Notes: a model not told the origin generated them from the letters alone. A stretch of 64,000 nucleotides of DNA from Acinetobacter sp. 10FS3-1 (GCF_013343215.1 NZ_CP039143.1:62001-126000); one strand, 5' to 3'. Counted from the first letter of the stretch, positions 37,738 to 47,341 are shown. A program made the numbers and translations.

Positions 37738-37828
37738 TTTGTTATACTCATGATTTTTTAGATTATCCTTAAGGATAAGTATGAGTTTGTCAAACTCTGC
37801 TGAAAGTTTTTAATATAAAATCAACAAC

Positions 37829-37862
37829 AAAAAAGCCCCAATCTTTCGATCAGGGCTTTTAA
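37829..37862. terminator. Bidirectional hairpin at the island boundary
   Basis: AAAAAGCCC and GGGCTTTT flank a short loop. It lies ten bases before the first insertion-sequence end and upstream of the hydrolase gene, so it probably ended a gene now lost to the right. Confidence 0.65.
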
Positions 37863-37871
37863 AATTTGGAG

Positions 37872-38121
37872 GGCTTTGTTGCATACTATCTATTTTGAGG
37901 TAATGCCTCTGGGTTTTGGCCAAACTCTGTCGACGATAGCCAGCCCACTTTTTTCAAATCATTCTTTTTGGCTTTTTGGACATCTGACTGTTTTCAACTA
38001 TTGATTTCTGGCTCAAGATTCCGACTTTTTTTATTTTTACCTGGATGGTGCATTTTTTCTGGTGGAGTTACTGCAGGTGCGTGACGCTCTGAAATCACTT
38101 GTCTGCAATGTTTGTATTATA
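37872..38121 (-). mobile_element. Fragment of an insertion sequence, 3' end with GGCTTTGTTGCAT terminus
   Basis: The segment starts with the terminal sequence GGCTTTGTTGCAT. Its minus-strand translation gives broken pieces of a transposase tail (such as GYRRQSLAKTQRHYLKID). It is cut at its inner side by the first IS982-family copy. The same 13-base end appears in opposite orientation at 57361-57373. Family assignment (IS5-like) is tentative. The surrounding 380-base gap holds nothing else. Confidence 0.55.
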
Positions 38122-38966
38122 ACCCGAATCACGGATAAGAAATTGACTAGAGAAAATAAGAGGACTAGAGCCATCAGTTAAGTTGCCACACCAAACCTAA
38201 CGCTCTAGTCCTGATGTTTAGTAGTACCAAATTATTCTGTGAAATTGATGATTTCTTAAATTTGAAGAAATGTACTAGGAATTTCTCAAACAAAACTGCC
38301 ATTCTTTAAGAATCAGAACTGCTCAACTGATGATCTCGGAAATCTGTTTTATCGCCATTTGGTAGAGGTATTCTCATTTTAATAATTTTTAAAGCATTCT
38401 TCATAGGGTTAAAGGAAGATAAAAACCACTTATTTAGAAGTCTACCTTATTACCAATGATTTAATGTCATAAATCATTGGTCAAAATTGCATCACGTGGT
38501 AGAAGCTCAATGGGCTGGTTTTATGGCTGTAAATTACATATTGCGATGAATCAATTTGGTGAAATTGCCTGTTCTGCTTTATCGAATGGACATGTTGCTG
38601 ACATAAAAATGGTTGAGCAATTGGTTGCTGGTATAGAAGCACAACTTTACGGGGATCGAGGTTACATCAGCCAAGAATTAAAAATCAGATTGAAAGATCA
38701 AGGTATTGATTTAATTACTTATCATCGAAAGAATATGCAGGCTATTCAACTACAAGAATCTGATGAATATCACCTAAGACAACGCAATAAGATAGAAACA
38801 TTATTCAGTTTATTGAAGGGGCAATACAATTTAGTGACGAGTAAAGCACGTAGTCTTCATGGATTTCTGAGTGGAATTTACGCCTCACTATGTGCATATC
38901 AATTAACCCATCAAAATAAGCCAACAATTCAAATTAAGGAATCATCGGCTTAAGCAGGATCCGGGT
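38122..38966 (+). mobile_element. Degraded IS982-family element, copy 1
   Basis: Ends ACCCGAATC and GATCCGGGT are inverted repeats. The first part is a frame-broken, internally deleted version of the transposase N-terminus. From 38477 a 158-codon frame (MVKIASRGRSSMGWFYGCKL onward to QIKESSA at 38953) preserves the second half of the DDE domain and is nearly identical to copy 2. The first catalytic Asp region is deleted, so it is inactive. No target duplication is apparent. Confidence 0.85.
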
Positions 38967-38969
38967 TAA

Positions 38970-39104
38970 TTAGGTGATCGCCTAAGCGAACACCCTCAGT
39001 TTAAAAAACAATTGTACAAAGCTATTTATAGATCCCCATATGTCAGCATCGCGTTAAGTTTTATTAGCTATCTTTTTAATAAAATTCTAGTACGTAGCTA
39101 CTAA
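38970..39104 (+). pseudogene. Possible C-terminal gene fragment next to IS982 copy 1
   Basis: Directly behind the IS end a plus-strand frame of 44 codons without start runs to a stop, reading LGDRLSEHPQFKKQLYKAIY and then a hydrophobic tail. It overlaps the 3' end of the convergent receptor gene. It could be the tail of a gene cut by the insertion. The family is not recognised, and chance cannot be excluded. Confidence 0.3.
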
Positions 39105-41165
39105 ACTTACCCCATAACGACGTCCATCTAACAATTGATCACCGTCTACATCTTCTGCTTTTTCATCCAATATATTATATACACCAAATTTGCCTTTCAA
39201 GTTCGCATTAAACTGGTAATTAAAACCGGCATCGAGGAATGTATAGGCTGGATTGGCCATAGTCATTGATGAACGCCCCAAAGACTGGGAGGTTTCGCTA
39301 CGATGATGCAATCGGCTCCATATATCTAGCTGGTCATTAATCCCATAGTCAACCGTGATATTGAACATGTGTTCCGGCATCTGATTCAAGGAATTACCTT
39401 TATATTGACCTGACTGGATTTCAGTATCCGTATAGGTATAGTTTGCAGCTAGATTAATATTATCAGCCAACTCTACATCGTATGTTGCTTCAATACCTTG
39501 CATTGCCGCTTTATCAATATTAAAGCGACTACCGTAGAAGTTCCACATCAGTGGATTACCATTATTATCTAAACGATCAAAAGGATCAGGACATACCCAT
39601 GTAGATGGCTTATTATTTTCACCATTTGGTGATTGGCAGATGCGGTCTTCACTAATCCGGTCTTTAAACTCAGTATAATATGCAGTTAAAGTTGTATTTG
39701 AGCGAGCCCCTTGCCAAGCCGTACCTAATTCATAAGTTATGGATTTTTCGGGTTTTAAATCATCATTGCCCATAATAAAGGCACTGCCTTTACCTGTTAC
39801 TGAATGCACCTCACTTGAAGACTGCTTTAAATCTGGTTGCTTATAACCAGTCGATACACCACCTTTTAAAATCCAGGCATCATTAAGGTTATATACCCCA
39901 TAAATACGAGGTGAGAAATTACCATCATAGTTTTTATCATGATCATAACGTACACCCGTTGTCAGATTAAAACGCTCAGTAATAGACCAGGTATCTTCAG
40001 TAAATAATGCAAAGCCCCAACGCTCTAATTCAGTAATAGGGAGCTTTTCATTTTGATTGGTAGCACGATCAATCATTTCTTCATTTTTAAAATATGCACC
40101 AAAAACCAATTGATGTTTGCTTAGATCCCAATCCCATTGAGTATTGGCAATCCAGGTATCTGTTTCAATACCGCTGGTAATACCATTGCTACGATCTGGA
40201 TTTTTTGAGTTTTCAAGTTGCACATAGCTACGACTGGTTAACGTATCATTGTAATGGCCGTCATGCGTTAGACTATATACACTGCGATAATTGCGACCTT
40301 TACTGCCTGTTGCCTGTTTTTCACCCGGCCCTGCAACAGCAACAGTTTTACCTACTGTCGTTGCAGCTGTTTGATTAACAAAGTTAGCATCAAGCTTTAA
40401 GTCATGGTCATCGTTAAGAATGTAGGTTAAACGGCCATTAATACTTTCTCGTTCCGTATTACGGAAACCACCAATATATGCATCTTCTTCACGTTCTTGT
40501 TTATTTAGTCCGAGCTGTAAACCGAGTTTATTGGCAATTAATTGTCCTGCTAAGTAGACTGAACCTTCTTTGATATCACCAGATTGATTACTGTCTTGTA
40601 ATACTGTACCTACTTCAACTGTGCCGGTCCATACATCGGTAACCTTTTTGGTAATGATGTTAATAACACCCCCCATTGCATCAGTACCATACAACGTAGA
40701 TGCCGGGCCACGAATAATTTCAATGCGCTCAATAGCTGCCATAGGCGGTAAAATATTTTTTTCAAAACCGCTGTCGTCACCATTCGGATTTACGTCTTTA
40801 GAATATTGGCGTTTTCCATCGACTAAAAATAAGGTGTAATTTGATCCCATACCACGAATACTAATACTTTGTGCAGATCCTGAACCGGTCACTACCACCC
40901 CGGGAGTATTACGTAGAACATCATTGATATCATTATAATTACGTTTGTCTAATTCTTCCCGAGTAATCACTGTCATTGAAGCGGGTGCTTGGTTCACATC
41001 CTGCTCATAACCTGCAGCAGTTACAACAATTGTCTGTAACTTGGTTGCTTCGGTCGCTTTGGGTGTTTCGAACTGTGAAAGGGGCGTTTCTTCTGCAAAT
41101 ATTGTACTAGTCATTAGTGTTGATATAGCAAACGCTAAAGTAGACTTTAAAAATGGCTTAGTCAT
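39087..41165 (-). CDS. TonB-dependent siderophore receptor
   Basis: This 692-residue outer-membrane receptor has a signal peptide (cut after IFA), the TonB-box-like LQTIVVTA, a plug domain (about 55-160; SISIRGMGSNYTLFLVDGKRQ) and a 22-strand barrel ending in aromatic residues. Sequence style is FepA/BfrA-like, with a Cys pair in a large outer loop (ICQSPNG, WVCPDP) typical of catecholate receptors. It has its own Fur box upstream. It is flanked by two inverted IS982 copies and separated by insertions from the DUF3649-PepSY-DUF3325 genes it likely worked with. Confidence 0.93.
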   Translation of the reverse strand: MTKPFLKSTLAFAISTLMTSTIFAEETPLSQFETPKATEATKLQTIVVTAAGYEQDVNQAPASMTVITREELDKRNYNDINDVLRNTPGVVVTGSGSAQSISIRGMGSNYTLFLVDGKRQYSKDVNPNGDDSGFEKNILPPMAAIERIEIIRGPASTLYGTDAMGGVINIITKKVTDVWTGTVEVGTVLQDSNQSGDIKEGSVYLAGQLIANKLGLQLGLNKQEREEDAYIGGFRNTERESINGRLTYILNDDHDLKLDANFVNQTAATTVGKTVAVAGPGEKQATGSKGRNYRSVYSLTHDGHYNDTLTSRSYVQLENSKNPDRSNGITSGIETDTWIANTQWDWDLSKHQLVFGAYFKNEEMIDRATNQNEKLPITELERWGFALFTEDTWSITERFNLTTGVRYDHDKNYDGNFSPRIYGVYNLNDAWILKGGVSTGYKQPDLKQSSSEVHSVTGKGSAFIMGNDDLKPEKSITYELGTAWQGARSNTTLTAYYTEFKDRISEDRICQSPNGENNKPSTWVCPDPFDRLDNNGNPLMWNFYGSRFNIDKAAMQGIEATYDVELADNINLAANYTYTDTEIQSGQYKGNSLNQMPEHMFNITVDYGINDQLDIWSRLHHRSETSQSLGRSSMTMANPAYTFLDAGFNYQFNANLKGKFGVYNILDEKAEDVDGDQLLDGRRYGVSLVATY

Positions 41166-41246
41166 TGGTCACTGCATCCTAATATGTCTAAAAAGACTAT
41201 GTGAAATTTATTGCAAAGTGTAACAAATGCTCTTGGTATTGCAACT

Positions 41247-41265
41247 GATAATTATTATCAATATC
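41247..41265 (-). promoter_or_regulatory. Fur box of the TonB-dependent receptor gene
   Basis: GATAATTATTATCAATATC matches the 19-base Fur consensus at 16 positions, 82 bases upstream of the receptor ATG. Iron-dependent repression is inferred. Confidence 0.8.
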
Positions 41266-41378
41266 ATTTATTTTAATGGGGATTATATAACTTAGTTTTA
41301 CGAATTAAAGTTAATAGAGAGTCTGGATATTCGGATAGAAGCTTACGATCTATAGAGAGGCTTTTATATTAATAAATA

Positions 41379-42352
41379 ACCCGAATCCTGTTTAAGCCAA
41401 CCATTCGATTACTCGAATGGTTGGCTTATTTCGGTGGCTCAATTGATATGCGCACAATGAAGCATAAATCCCTCCTAGAAATCCACAAACACTACGTGCT
41501 CTACTCGTCACTAAATTGTATTGTCCTTTCAATAAGCTGAATAACGTTTCTATTTTATTGCGCTGCTTTAAGTGATATTCATCTGATGCAGATAATTTAA
41601 TAGACTTCATGTTCTTTCGGTGATAGGTAATTAAATCAATACCTTGTTCTTTTAATCTGCTTTTTAATTGTTGACTGATGTAGCCACGGTCGGCATAGAG
41701 TTGCGCCTGTAAACCTTCAGCTAATTGTTCAACCATTTTAATGTCAGCAACATGTCCATTTGATAAAGCAGAACAGGCAATTTCACCAAATTGATTCATC
41801 GCAATATGTAATTTACAGCCATAAAACCAGCCCATTGAGCTTCTACCACGTGATGCAATTTGGACTAATGATTTATGACGCTGAATACGTTGATTTTTAC
41901 AAACTGGCAGAGTTGTTGAATCAATCCATAAATATTGTGTAGCTTGGTCTTTCATCAGCGCCACATGTAAAGCGTGTAGGGCCAATTGGTGCATATTGAT
42001 CAGATGAATCATCCTTTGATAGCAAGGCAAGTACTTAAATAAATGGCTTTTATCTTCTTTTAACCAGGTGAAAAAGGCTTTGAAATTATTGAAGTGAGAA
42101 TACTTATACCAAATGGCGATAAAGATGATTTCAGAGATACTCAGCTGCGCTTTTCGGATTCTTAAGCAGTGATGGCTTTGCTTGAGGAATTTCCAGTAGG
42201 TTGCTTCAAATTTAAGAAAGAAATCATCAATTACACAGAATAATTCGGTACTATTGAACATCGGGACTAGAGTTGTGAGTTTGGTGTGATAACTCAACTG
42301 ATGGCTCTAGTCCTCCTATTTTTCAAGTTAATTTCTTATCCGCGATTCGGGT
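41379..42352 (-). mobile_element. Complete IS982-family element, copy 2
   Basis: The element is 974 bases with imperfect inverted ends (ACCCGAATC) and a six-base target duplication TAAATA at 41373-41378 and 42353-42358. It holds one intact transposase gene. The clean duplication shows it moved here as a unit and probably recently. Confidence 0.9.
41392..42297 (-). CDS. IS982-family transposase
   Basis: The 301-residue DDE transposase appears complete. LWIDSTTLPVCKNQRI holds the first catalytic Asp, LYADRGYIS the second, and QRNKIETLFSLLKGQY the Glu. The N-terminal half is helical with DNA-binding character. It would cut and rejoin the ends of its own element. The second half matches the broken frame in copy 1. 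The start at 42297 (MSYHTKL) is the first Met; MFNSTEL a few codons later is an alternative. Confidence 0.9.
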   Translation of the reverse strand: MSYHTKLTTLVPMFNSTELFCVIDDFFLKFEATYWKFLKQSHHCLRIRKAQLSISEIIFIAIWYKYSHFNNFKAFFTWLKEDKSHLFKYLPCYQRMIHLINMHQLALHALHVALMKDQATQYLWIDSTTLPVCKNQRIQRHKSLVQIASRGRSSMGWFYGCKLHIAMNQFGEIACSALSNGHVADIKMVEQLAEGLQAQLYADRGYISQQLKSRLKEQGIDLITYHRKNMKSIKLSASDEYHLKQRNKIETLFSLLKGQYNLVTSRARSVCGFLGGIYASLCAYQLSHRNKPTIRVIEWLA

Positions 42353-42358
42353 TAAATA

Positions 42359-42948
42359 TGATTAACTTATCTATAAATAAGAAAGCATAAGAAGCTAAAT
42401 AGCTCAGTTTAGAAAATAAATATATGTTATTTAAAATTAAAAAAATTAAGAAAAAGTCTCATTATGGTTAACTAAATTAAATGAAAAAATAAGACTTACT
42501 ATATTGAAGGTGTTGAGGTTTTTATTATGTACAAGGTATTAAATTAATTATTTATTTGGGTATTATTTATAATAAATACTGGATAAATTTTAATAACTAA
42601 ATACTTGTGTGAGAAGGCTAATTTGTCTAGAATAAACATATTATAGAAGATATGTATATGTTATATAGTTAAAAATTTATTTATATTTCAATGCTACTCA
42701 AGTAGGTATTAATAATATTTATAAAACTAATATGATAAATTTAATTATAGAAAGGATTTATTGATCCTGTAGTTTTTTATATGTATATTAGTTTAAAAAT
42801 TTAATACCTATCCAAAAAATAGAAAAGGCCCTAGAATGCTGTAAAGTTATAGGTTTTGAGGATTTCAATGCAAAGTGCATTTTTAATATATGAGGGGGTC
42901 GATTATATAGTTTGGTAAATGATGGGAAATTATTATAATATGATTAAT
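42359..42948. other. Very AT-rich spacer without genes
   Basis: These 590 bases between IS982 copy 2 and the IS5-family element are strongly AT-rich on both strands and contain no frame with coding character, no ribosome site and no strong hairpin. It was probably once the intergenic DNA between the iron-uptake operon and the receptor gene. Confidence 0.6.
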
Positions 42949-43866
42949 AGATCTCTTTCATAAATCAAAAAATGATCTTCTTTTTGGTTGATATCTGCAC
43001 TCCAGATTTCTTGGCATTCGTGCATAATCTGCGGATGGAATACATCGATTCAAAGAAGCTTTCTGAAACACAGTTCAAGCGATACACAGGCATCTCATGG
43101 TCAACCTTTGATTTAATGGTTGAGCAATTGAAGATGCATGTTCCTGCCAAAGGCAGACCACCTAAATTGAGCTTAGAGGATCAGATCCTCCTGTGCTGAA
43201 GTTATTGGCGTGAATACCGAACCTTATTCCATGTCGCAACAAATTATGGCGTGTCAGAGCCCACTGCTTCAAGAATCGTACGCCATGTAGAGGATTGTTT
43301 CATTAAGTCTAATCTGTTTAATCTACCGAAGAATTTGCCTGAAGGCGAAGGCATAGACTGGAATGTGGTGATCGTAGATGCCACAGAAATTCCAATCCAA
43401 AGGCCTAAAAAAACAGAAGAAAAGCTATAGCGGCAAGAAAAAGAAGCACACCTTCAAAGTACAGGTCATCATTCATTATAAAACTCAGAAAAAATCCTGA
43501 GTTTATGCGCTGATCGCGGTTCAATACATGATTTTGAACTCTTTAAACGCAACTTGAATCAGATTCCTGTAGGTGCCTTTATCCTTGCAGATAAGGGCTA
43601 TCATGGAATTTATACAGTGTATCCAAATAGCCTATTGCCTCTAAAAGCAAAGAAGCGCTGTAAACTGGATACTGAACTAAAAATCTATAATCAGGAAATC
43701 AACAAAAGAAGAATAGCAATTGAGCATGTATTTGGTCGCTTAAAAACCTTCAAAATTCTTGCTGAGCGATATCGCAATCGAGGCAAAAGACTGGGATTAA
43801 GATTCAATTTAATTGCTGGAATTTATAACTTCTAGCTGAGTAAAAAATGACTTATGAAAGAGGTCT
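42949..43866 (+). mobile_element. Decayed IS5-family element
   Basis: Inverted ends read AGATCTCTTTCATAAATC on the left and, as reverse complement on the right, AGACCTCTTTCATAAGTC. AAT on both sides may be a short target duplication. The size of 918 bases and the transposase fit the IS5 family. The transposase frame is interrupted, so it cannot move by itself. A second, isolated copy of the left 18 bases is present at 47324. Confidence 0.8.
42972..43835 (+). pseudogene. IS5-family transposase, interrupted
   Basis: Translation in shifting frames gives a full-length DDE transposase: FKRYTGISWSTFDLMVEQL at the N-terminus, then SYWREYRTLFHVATNYGVSE, WNVVIVDATEIPIQRPKK with the first Asp, SLCADRGSIHDFELFK, ADKGYHG with the second Asp, and RIAIEHVFGRLKTFKIL with the Glu. 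It is broken by a TGA at 43197 and by frameshifts at two A-runs (about 43408 and 43490). Either it is a true pseudogene or these A-run shifts are sequence errors. Confidence 0.85.
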
Positions 43867-44039
43867 AATTTTTCTAGTTAAATTATAAGAAAATAATTTA
43901 TATGTAAAAATATTATTTAAAGATTGCATGGTCACTTTACATATAAAGTTAAAAAAATCAAACTGTGCTTCAGGTGAATTTAAACGAAAAAGCCAATCCG
44001 AAGATCGACTTTTCAAATAAGGATGGGTAAATTACAACT

Positions 44040-44378
44040 TTAGATCAAGAAAAAAATGCCTGAAATCACAGCAATCACCGCACAGATCAATATAATTACT
44101 TTAATTTTACTCTGTAGATAACTCAGACTTAAACTCACGACCAATGCGGCAAAAGTTAAACTGCCGAGCCAATAACTGATCATGTTGCTGACTGTGCCAG
44201 CGAACAGGCATACAATAAGTGGCAGAATCAATATCACCCAGCCAAGAATGTTGGTCAGTCTGGTTTTGGAAGCATCTAACTCTTTAGCAAAAATCTGTTT
44301 CTGATGTTTGGACATAGACGCGGCGAGTGTAAAAAAACCCAGTGAAGTCAAAGCCCAAATCAATAAGAAGAACATCAT
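44040..44378 (-). CDS. DUF3325 family membrane protein
   Basis: The 112-residue protein has three to four transmembrane helices with a basic loop (SMSKHQKQIF) after the first, the layout of DUF3325. In many Proteobacteria this family is the last gene of siderophore-uptake operons with DUF3649 and PepSY proteins. Here its start overlaps the PepSY stop by four bases (ATGA), indicating translational coupling. Function is unknown; a role in periplasmic handling of ferric siderophores is inferred from context. Confidence 0.85.
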   Translation of the reverse strand: MMFFLLIWALTSLGFFTLAASMSKHQKQIFAKELDASKTRLTNILGWVILILPLIVCLFAGTVSNMISYWLGSLTFAALVVSLSLSYLQSKIKVIILICAVIAVISGIFFLI

Positions 44379-46051
44379 GCCTGATTCTCCTTGAGCATCG
44401 CTTTGGATTTTTTCGGCGGCAAGCCTTTATAGTTTTTCACTTTCTTGAACGCAAACCAGAACAGGATTGCAAGCATCCACATCGCCAGATCAAAAGAAGC
44501 AATCATCCATTGACCATTCAGGAGGGTATTCCAGATTGCCTGACCGCCAGTCAGGAAATTAATGATTGGCAACAATGCGAATGCCGCAGTTGCAAGCACT
44601 AGAAGCTCTAGCCAGGCTTGTCGGTGGCTACGAATCATGGCATACAGCGATGTCAGCAACCAAATGATAAAGAAACTACGAATCTCCCAGTTCAGTCGCA
44701 TGTCTATATCTGCCGGAATAAAGCGATTGGCATAAAAGTAGGCAGCACAAGCAATCGGTAAACCAATAATGGCAGCGATATTGGTGACTTCCACAAGACG
44801 ATAGCCAAAGGATTTATAGCCTTGCTTCTGTTGTTGTGGCGCACGCTTTACACACCAAAGAATCAAACCGGTCGCAATCATTAAAGTGCCGACCACACCT
44901 GACATAAACAGTAACCAGCGTAGAGCCAGATCCACGCCACGTGCTTCATGCAAGGTAGTGAATACGTTATAGATACCATTTGCAACTGAAGGTGTTTTTA
45001 GGGTAGTTCGATCCGCCTTTAACTCGCCTGTCACGCCATTGAAAGTAAGACTCGGATAAATGTTACGATAAGCCACACTCACGCCATTTAAAGCGCGGAG
45101 TTCAATTTCGGCTTTGGTAGTATTCGGCTGGATGATACTGATTGTGCCTACCGGATTACTTATCCATTCTTTTTCCGCTGTTGCCATTATCGGTGCCAGA
45201 TCTGTTAATGGAGCAGGGCGTGTAGATGGAGCTTTACTTTGAGAGTGTCGACCTTCACTACGCTGCCGATACTGCTCACTATTACTAGATTCAGTTTGAG
45301 TACTCTTATCCTGAATCAAGCTCTGACGTTGATCCTGCAGAAATGCTCCTCGATTTTCATAAATCTGGTTAATACCCCACGGCATCAAAGGAAAGACCAG
45401 CAGTAATAAACCGCTAAAGGTAATCATGATATGAAAGGGCAGAGCAAATACCGCAGTGGCATTATGTGCGTCTAACCAAGAACGCTGACCTTTGCCCGGA
45501 CGAAAAGTGAAAAAGTCTTTAAATATTTTCTTATGGGTAATTACACCGCTAATGATGGCGACTAGCATGAGTAGAGTAGCAATACCGACAATCCAGCGTG
45601 ACCAGAGCCGGGGCAAGCCGTACAGCTCAAAATGAAAGCGGTAGAGGAAGGAGCCTCCACGTGTTTCACGGGCCTCCAAAATTTCCCCTGTTGTACTATC
45701 AAGAGTAATACGGGTACCGCCACGACGTGCACGAGGATCTTCACCGACACTGCGAATATTCAATGTAGTGGTGGTCTGGCGTGAGTTAGGAAGCTGAATT
45801 GCCCAACTGCCAGCATCCGGATGATGCTGTTGGAGATAAGCCAATGCGACACGGGTTTGTTCGATTTGGCTCTTTTGTGGGATTGATTGATGAAATTCCG
45901 GTTTCATCCAGAGGCTGATTTCATTCTGGAAAAAACTTAAGGTTCCGGTCAAAAAAATCGCATATAAAAGCCAGCCTAAAATCAGACTAGCCCAGGTATG
46001 CAACCATGACATCGACTGGCGTGGACCTTCCTGTCTTGCATCTACTCTCAT
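44375..46051 (-). CDS. PepSY-associated membrane protein, probable siderophore reductase partner
   Basis: The 558-residue protein opens with the PepSY_TM signature SWLHTWASLILGWLLYAIFLTG, has periplasmic PepSY-like regions (about 40-140 and 250-340), and several later membrane helices with conserved His residues (HNATAVFALPFHIMITF) that could bind haem. Members near siderophore receptors are implicated in ferric-siderophore reduction in the periplasm. AGGAA precedes the ATG, and the DUF3649 stop is one base away. It is the main gene of the Fur-controlled operon. Confidence 0.88.
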   Translation of the reverse strand: MRVDARQEGPRQSMSWLHTWASLILGWLLYAIFLTGTLSFFQNEISLWMKPEFHQSIPQKSQIEQTRVALAYLQQHHPDAGSWAIQLPNSRQTTTTLNIRSVGEDPRARRGGTRITLDSTTGEILEARETRGGSFLYRFHFELYGLPRLWSRWIVGIATLLMLVAIISGVITHKKIFKDFFTFRPGKGQRSWLDAHNATAVFALPFHIMITFSGLLLLVFPLMPWGINQIYENRGAFLQDQRQSLIQDKSTQTESSNSEQYRQRSEGRHSQSKAPSTRPAPLTDLAPIMATAEKEWISNPVGTISIIQPNTTKAEIELRALNGVSVAYRNIYPSLTFNGVTGELKADRTTLKTPSVANGIYNVFTTLHEARGVDLALRWLLFMSGVVGTLMIATGLILWCVKRAPQQQKQGYKSFGYRLVEVTNIAAIIGLPIACAAYFYANRFIPADIDMRLNWEIRSFFIIWLLTSLYAMIRSHRQAWLELLVLATAAFALLPIINFLTGGQAIWNTLLNGQWMIASFDLAMWMLAILFWFAFKKVKNYKGLPPKKSKAMLKENQA

Positions 46052-46052
46052 C

Positions 46053-46409
46053 TTAATTTCCTAGGAATTTATAGGTGATATAGAGCAAAACACTGGGAAT
46101 CAGGATACCGAGAGTCGCTTTGAGAGTCTTGTTTACCATAAATACCCAAATAAAGGCCGCAGTATTTAAGCTAAAAGCAATCAAGGTGGCCGACATGGCT
46201 GCACTGCTTCCAGCCTCCATGAATAATTGGGCAATCACGATAGCAGCCAGTGAAGCAAGGATATAACCACCGACACCTGCCAAAATAAAGCGATATAAAA
46301 TCATTCCACGATAAGCCAGTATATTTGCTTTAACTTTATTTTGGCTTGATGGAGTGGTTGAAGTCATTGTTTCAGTTGCTATTACATGCATATTCGGGCT
46401 ATTTATCAT
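46053..46409 (-). CDS. DUF3649 family membrane protein
   Basis: The 118-residue protein has a polar N-terminal stretch of about 35 residues and three membrane helices (FILAGVGGYILASLAAIVIAQ, then two more), as in DUF3649, a family found only beside siderophore-uptake genes. The ATG at 46409 lacks a clear ribosome site; internal Met codons at residues 7 and 15 are alternatives. It is first in the operon, about 40 bases downstream of a Fur box. Confidence 0.83.
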   Translation of the reverse strand: MINSPNMHVIATETMTSTTPSSQNKVKANILAYRGMILYRFILAGVGGYILASLAAIVIAQLFMEAGSSAAMSATLIAFSLNTAAFIWVFMVNKTLKATLGILIPSVLLYITYKFLGN

Positions 46410-46449
46410 CGAAAATTCTATCTATAAATTTATTAAACGACTTAAATGA

Positions 46450-46468
46450 GAATGATAACAATTATTAT
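46450..46468 (-). promoter_or_regulatory. Fur box of the DUF3649-PepSY-DUF3325 operon
   Basis: GAATGATAACAATTATTAT is a good match to repeated NATWAT Fur half-units, 41 bases upstream of the first gene. The rest of the 46410-46705 gap is AT-rich with no gene. Confidence 0.75.
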
Positions 46469-46705
46469 ATGCATTGTGGAAGTCATTATTGGGGATTTGC
46501 CAACTTTACGTTAAATTTATAGTTAAATTGTGAGTGATTGCCTTATTTCATCCTCCTATTTTTATTTTTTCCAGTAAAAAATAAAATATTTTTAAAACTT
46601 ATAGTTAGATATATTTTGAATTCAAATTATTGGATAACCGACCATCTATTCTTGTTGATGGCCTACTAGTCATTTTGATTGCTAGTAGACTACTAAGATA
46701 TAAAA

Positions 46706-47028
46706 TTACATAGCAAATTTTGCTGACGCCAAGCGACTCATACTCACGCCACGCTCCGCAGCTTCAAGTACTAGTTTTTGATGAACTATTGATGGAACAC
46801 GAATAGCAAACCGTCCGCTATACTTTTTTCTGAAAGTGGTACAGGTAATTTCTCATTATTGCTGATCATATCTGCTACAACTTCACTAACAAGATCAACA
46901 ATCCCTGAAAATGCTTTAGGTTGTTCAGCATCAAGCCAAGACAGTGATGGAAATTCGGCACATAGACCGACATACTCATTTTCTTCTGCTAACCATGTAA
47001 CACGATAAGTATATTGTTTGCTATCCAT
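46706..47028 (-). pseudogene. hicB: HicB-family antitoxin with a frameshift
   Basis: The first 68 residues (YTYRVTWLAEENEYVGLCAE ... ADMISNNEKLPVPLSEK) are the degenerate RNase-H-like HicB domain. A one-base slip within the AAAAAA run near 46828 throws the frame off; the other frame then gives the expected ribbon-helix-helix tail (FAIRVPSIVHQKLVLEAAER ... SMSRLASAKFAM) to a stop at 46706. As read, the protein ends at 46786 without its DNA-binding domain. A sequencing slip at the A-run is the alternative. Confidence 0.85.
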
Positions 47029-47036
47029 TTGTCACC

Positions 47037-47282
47037 TCACAATGTTTTAAGTTTATCAAGTGCAGCTAATACTAGCCTAACCTGATAAGGTTTAGCTTTT
47101 CCGCTACCATCTTGAAGACTAATACAAGGATCACCTTACCACGGTGTTCTAAAGACCGTGTGACTACTACTTGTTTGTTTTGGTTCACCAAAATATTGCT
47201 TACAAAGCTTGAGTAAATCGACATAGCGGATATTTTTTGGGATATTCCGCAGTTGTTCTATAAGTTGATCAAGATTTACCAT
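47037..47282 (-). pseudogene. hicA: HicA-family toxin with an internal stop
   Basis: The 81-codon frame begins MVNLDQLIEQLRNIPKNI and holds the HicA block SSSHTVFRTPW followed, after an in-frame TAA at codon 49 (47136-47138), by GDPCISLQDG and KPYQVRLVLAALDKL. The His of the toxin motif is present but the product is cut in half. HicA proteins are mRNA interferases neutralised by HicB; here the order is toxin first, with eight bases between the genes. Both partners being broken points to a dead module. Confidence 0.8.
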
Positions 47283-47323
47283 TTGAATGCTCAATAGTAC
47301 CAATGATTAATAGTCTCAATATT

Positions 47324-47341
47324 AGATCTCTTTCATAAATC
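47324..47341 (+). mobile_element. Isolated IS5-family end
   Basis: These 18 bases are identical to the left end of the IS5-family element at 42949-42966 and in the same orientation, but no transposase sequence follows. It is a solo end left by deletion or rearrangement, 168 bases before tauA. Confidence 0.7.
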
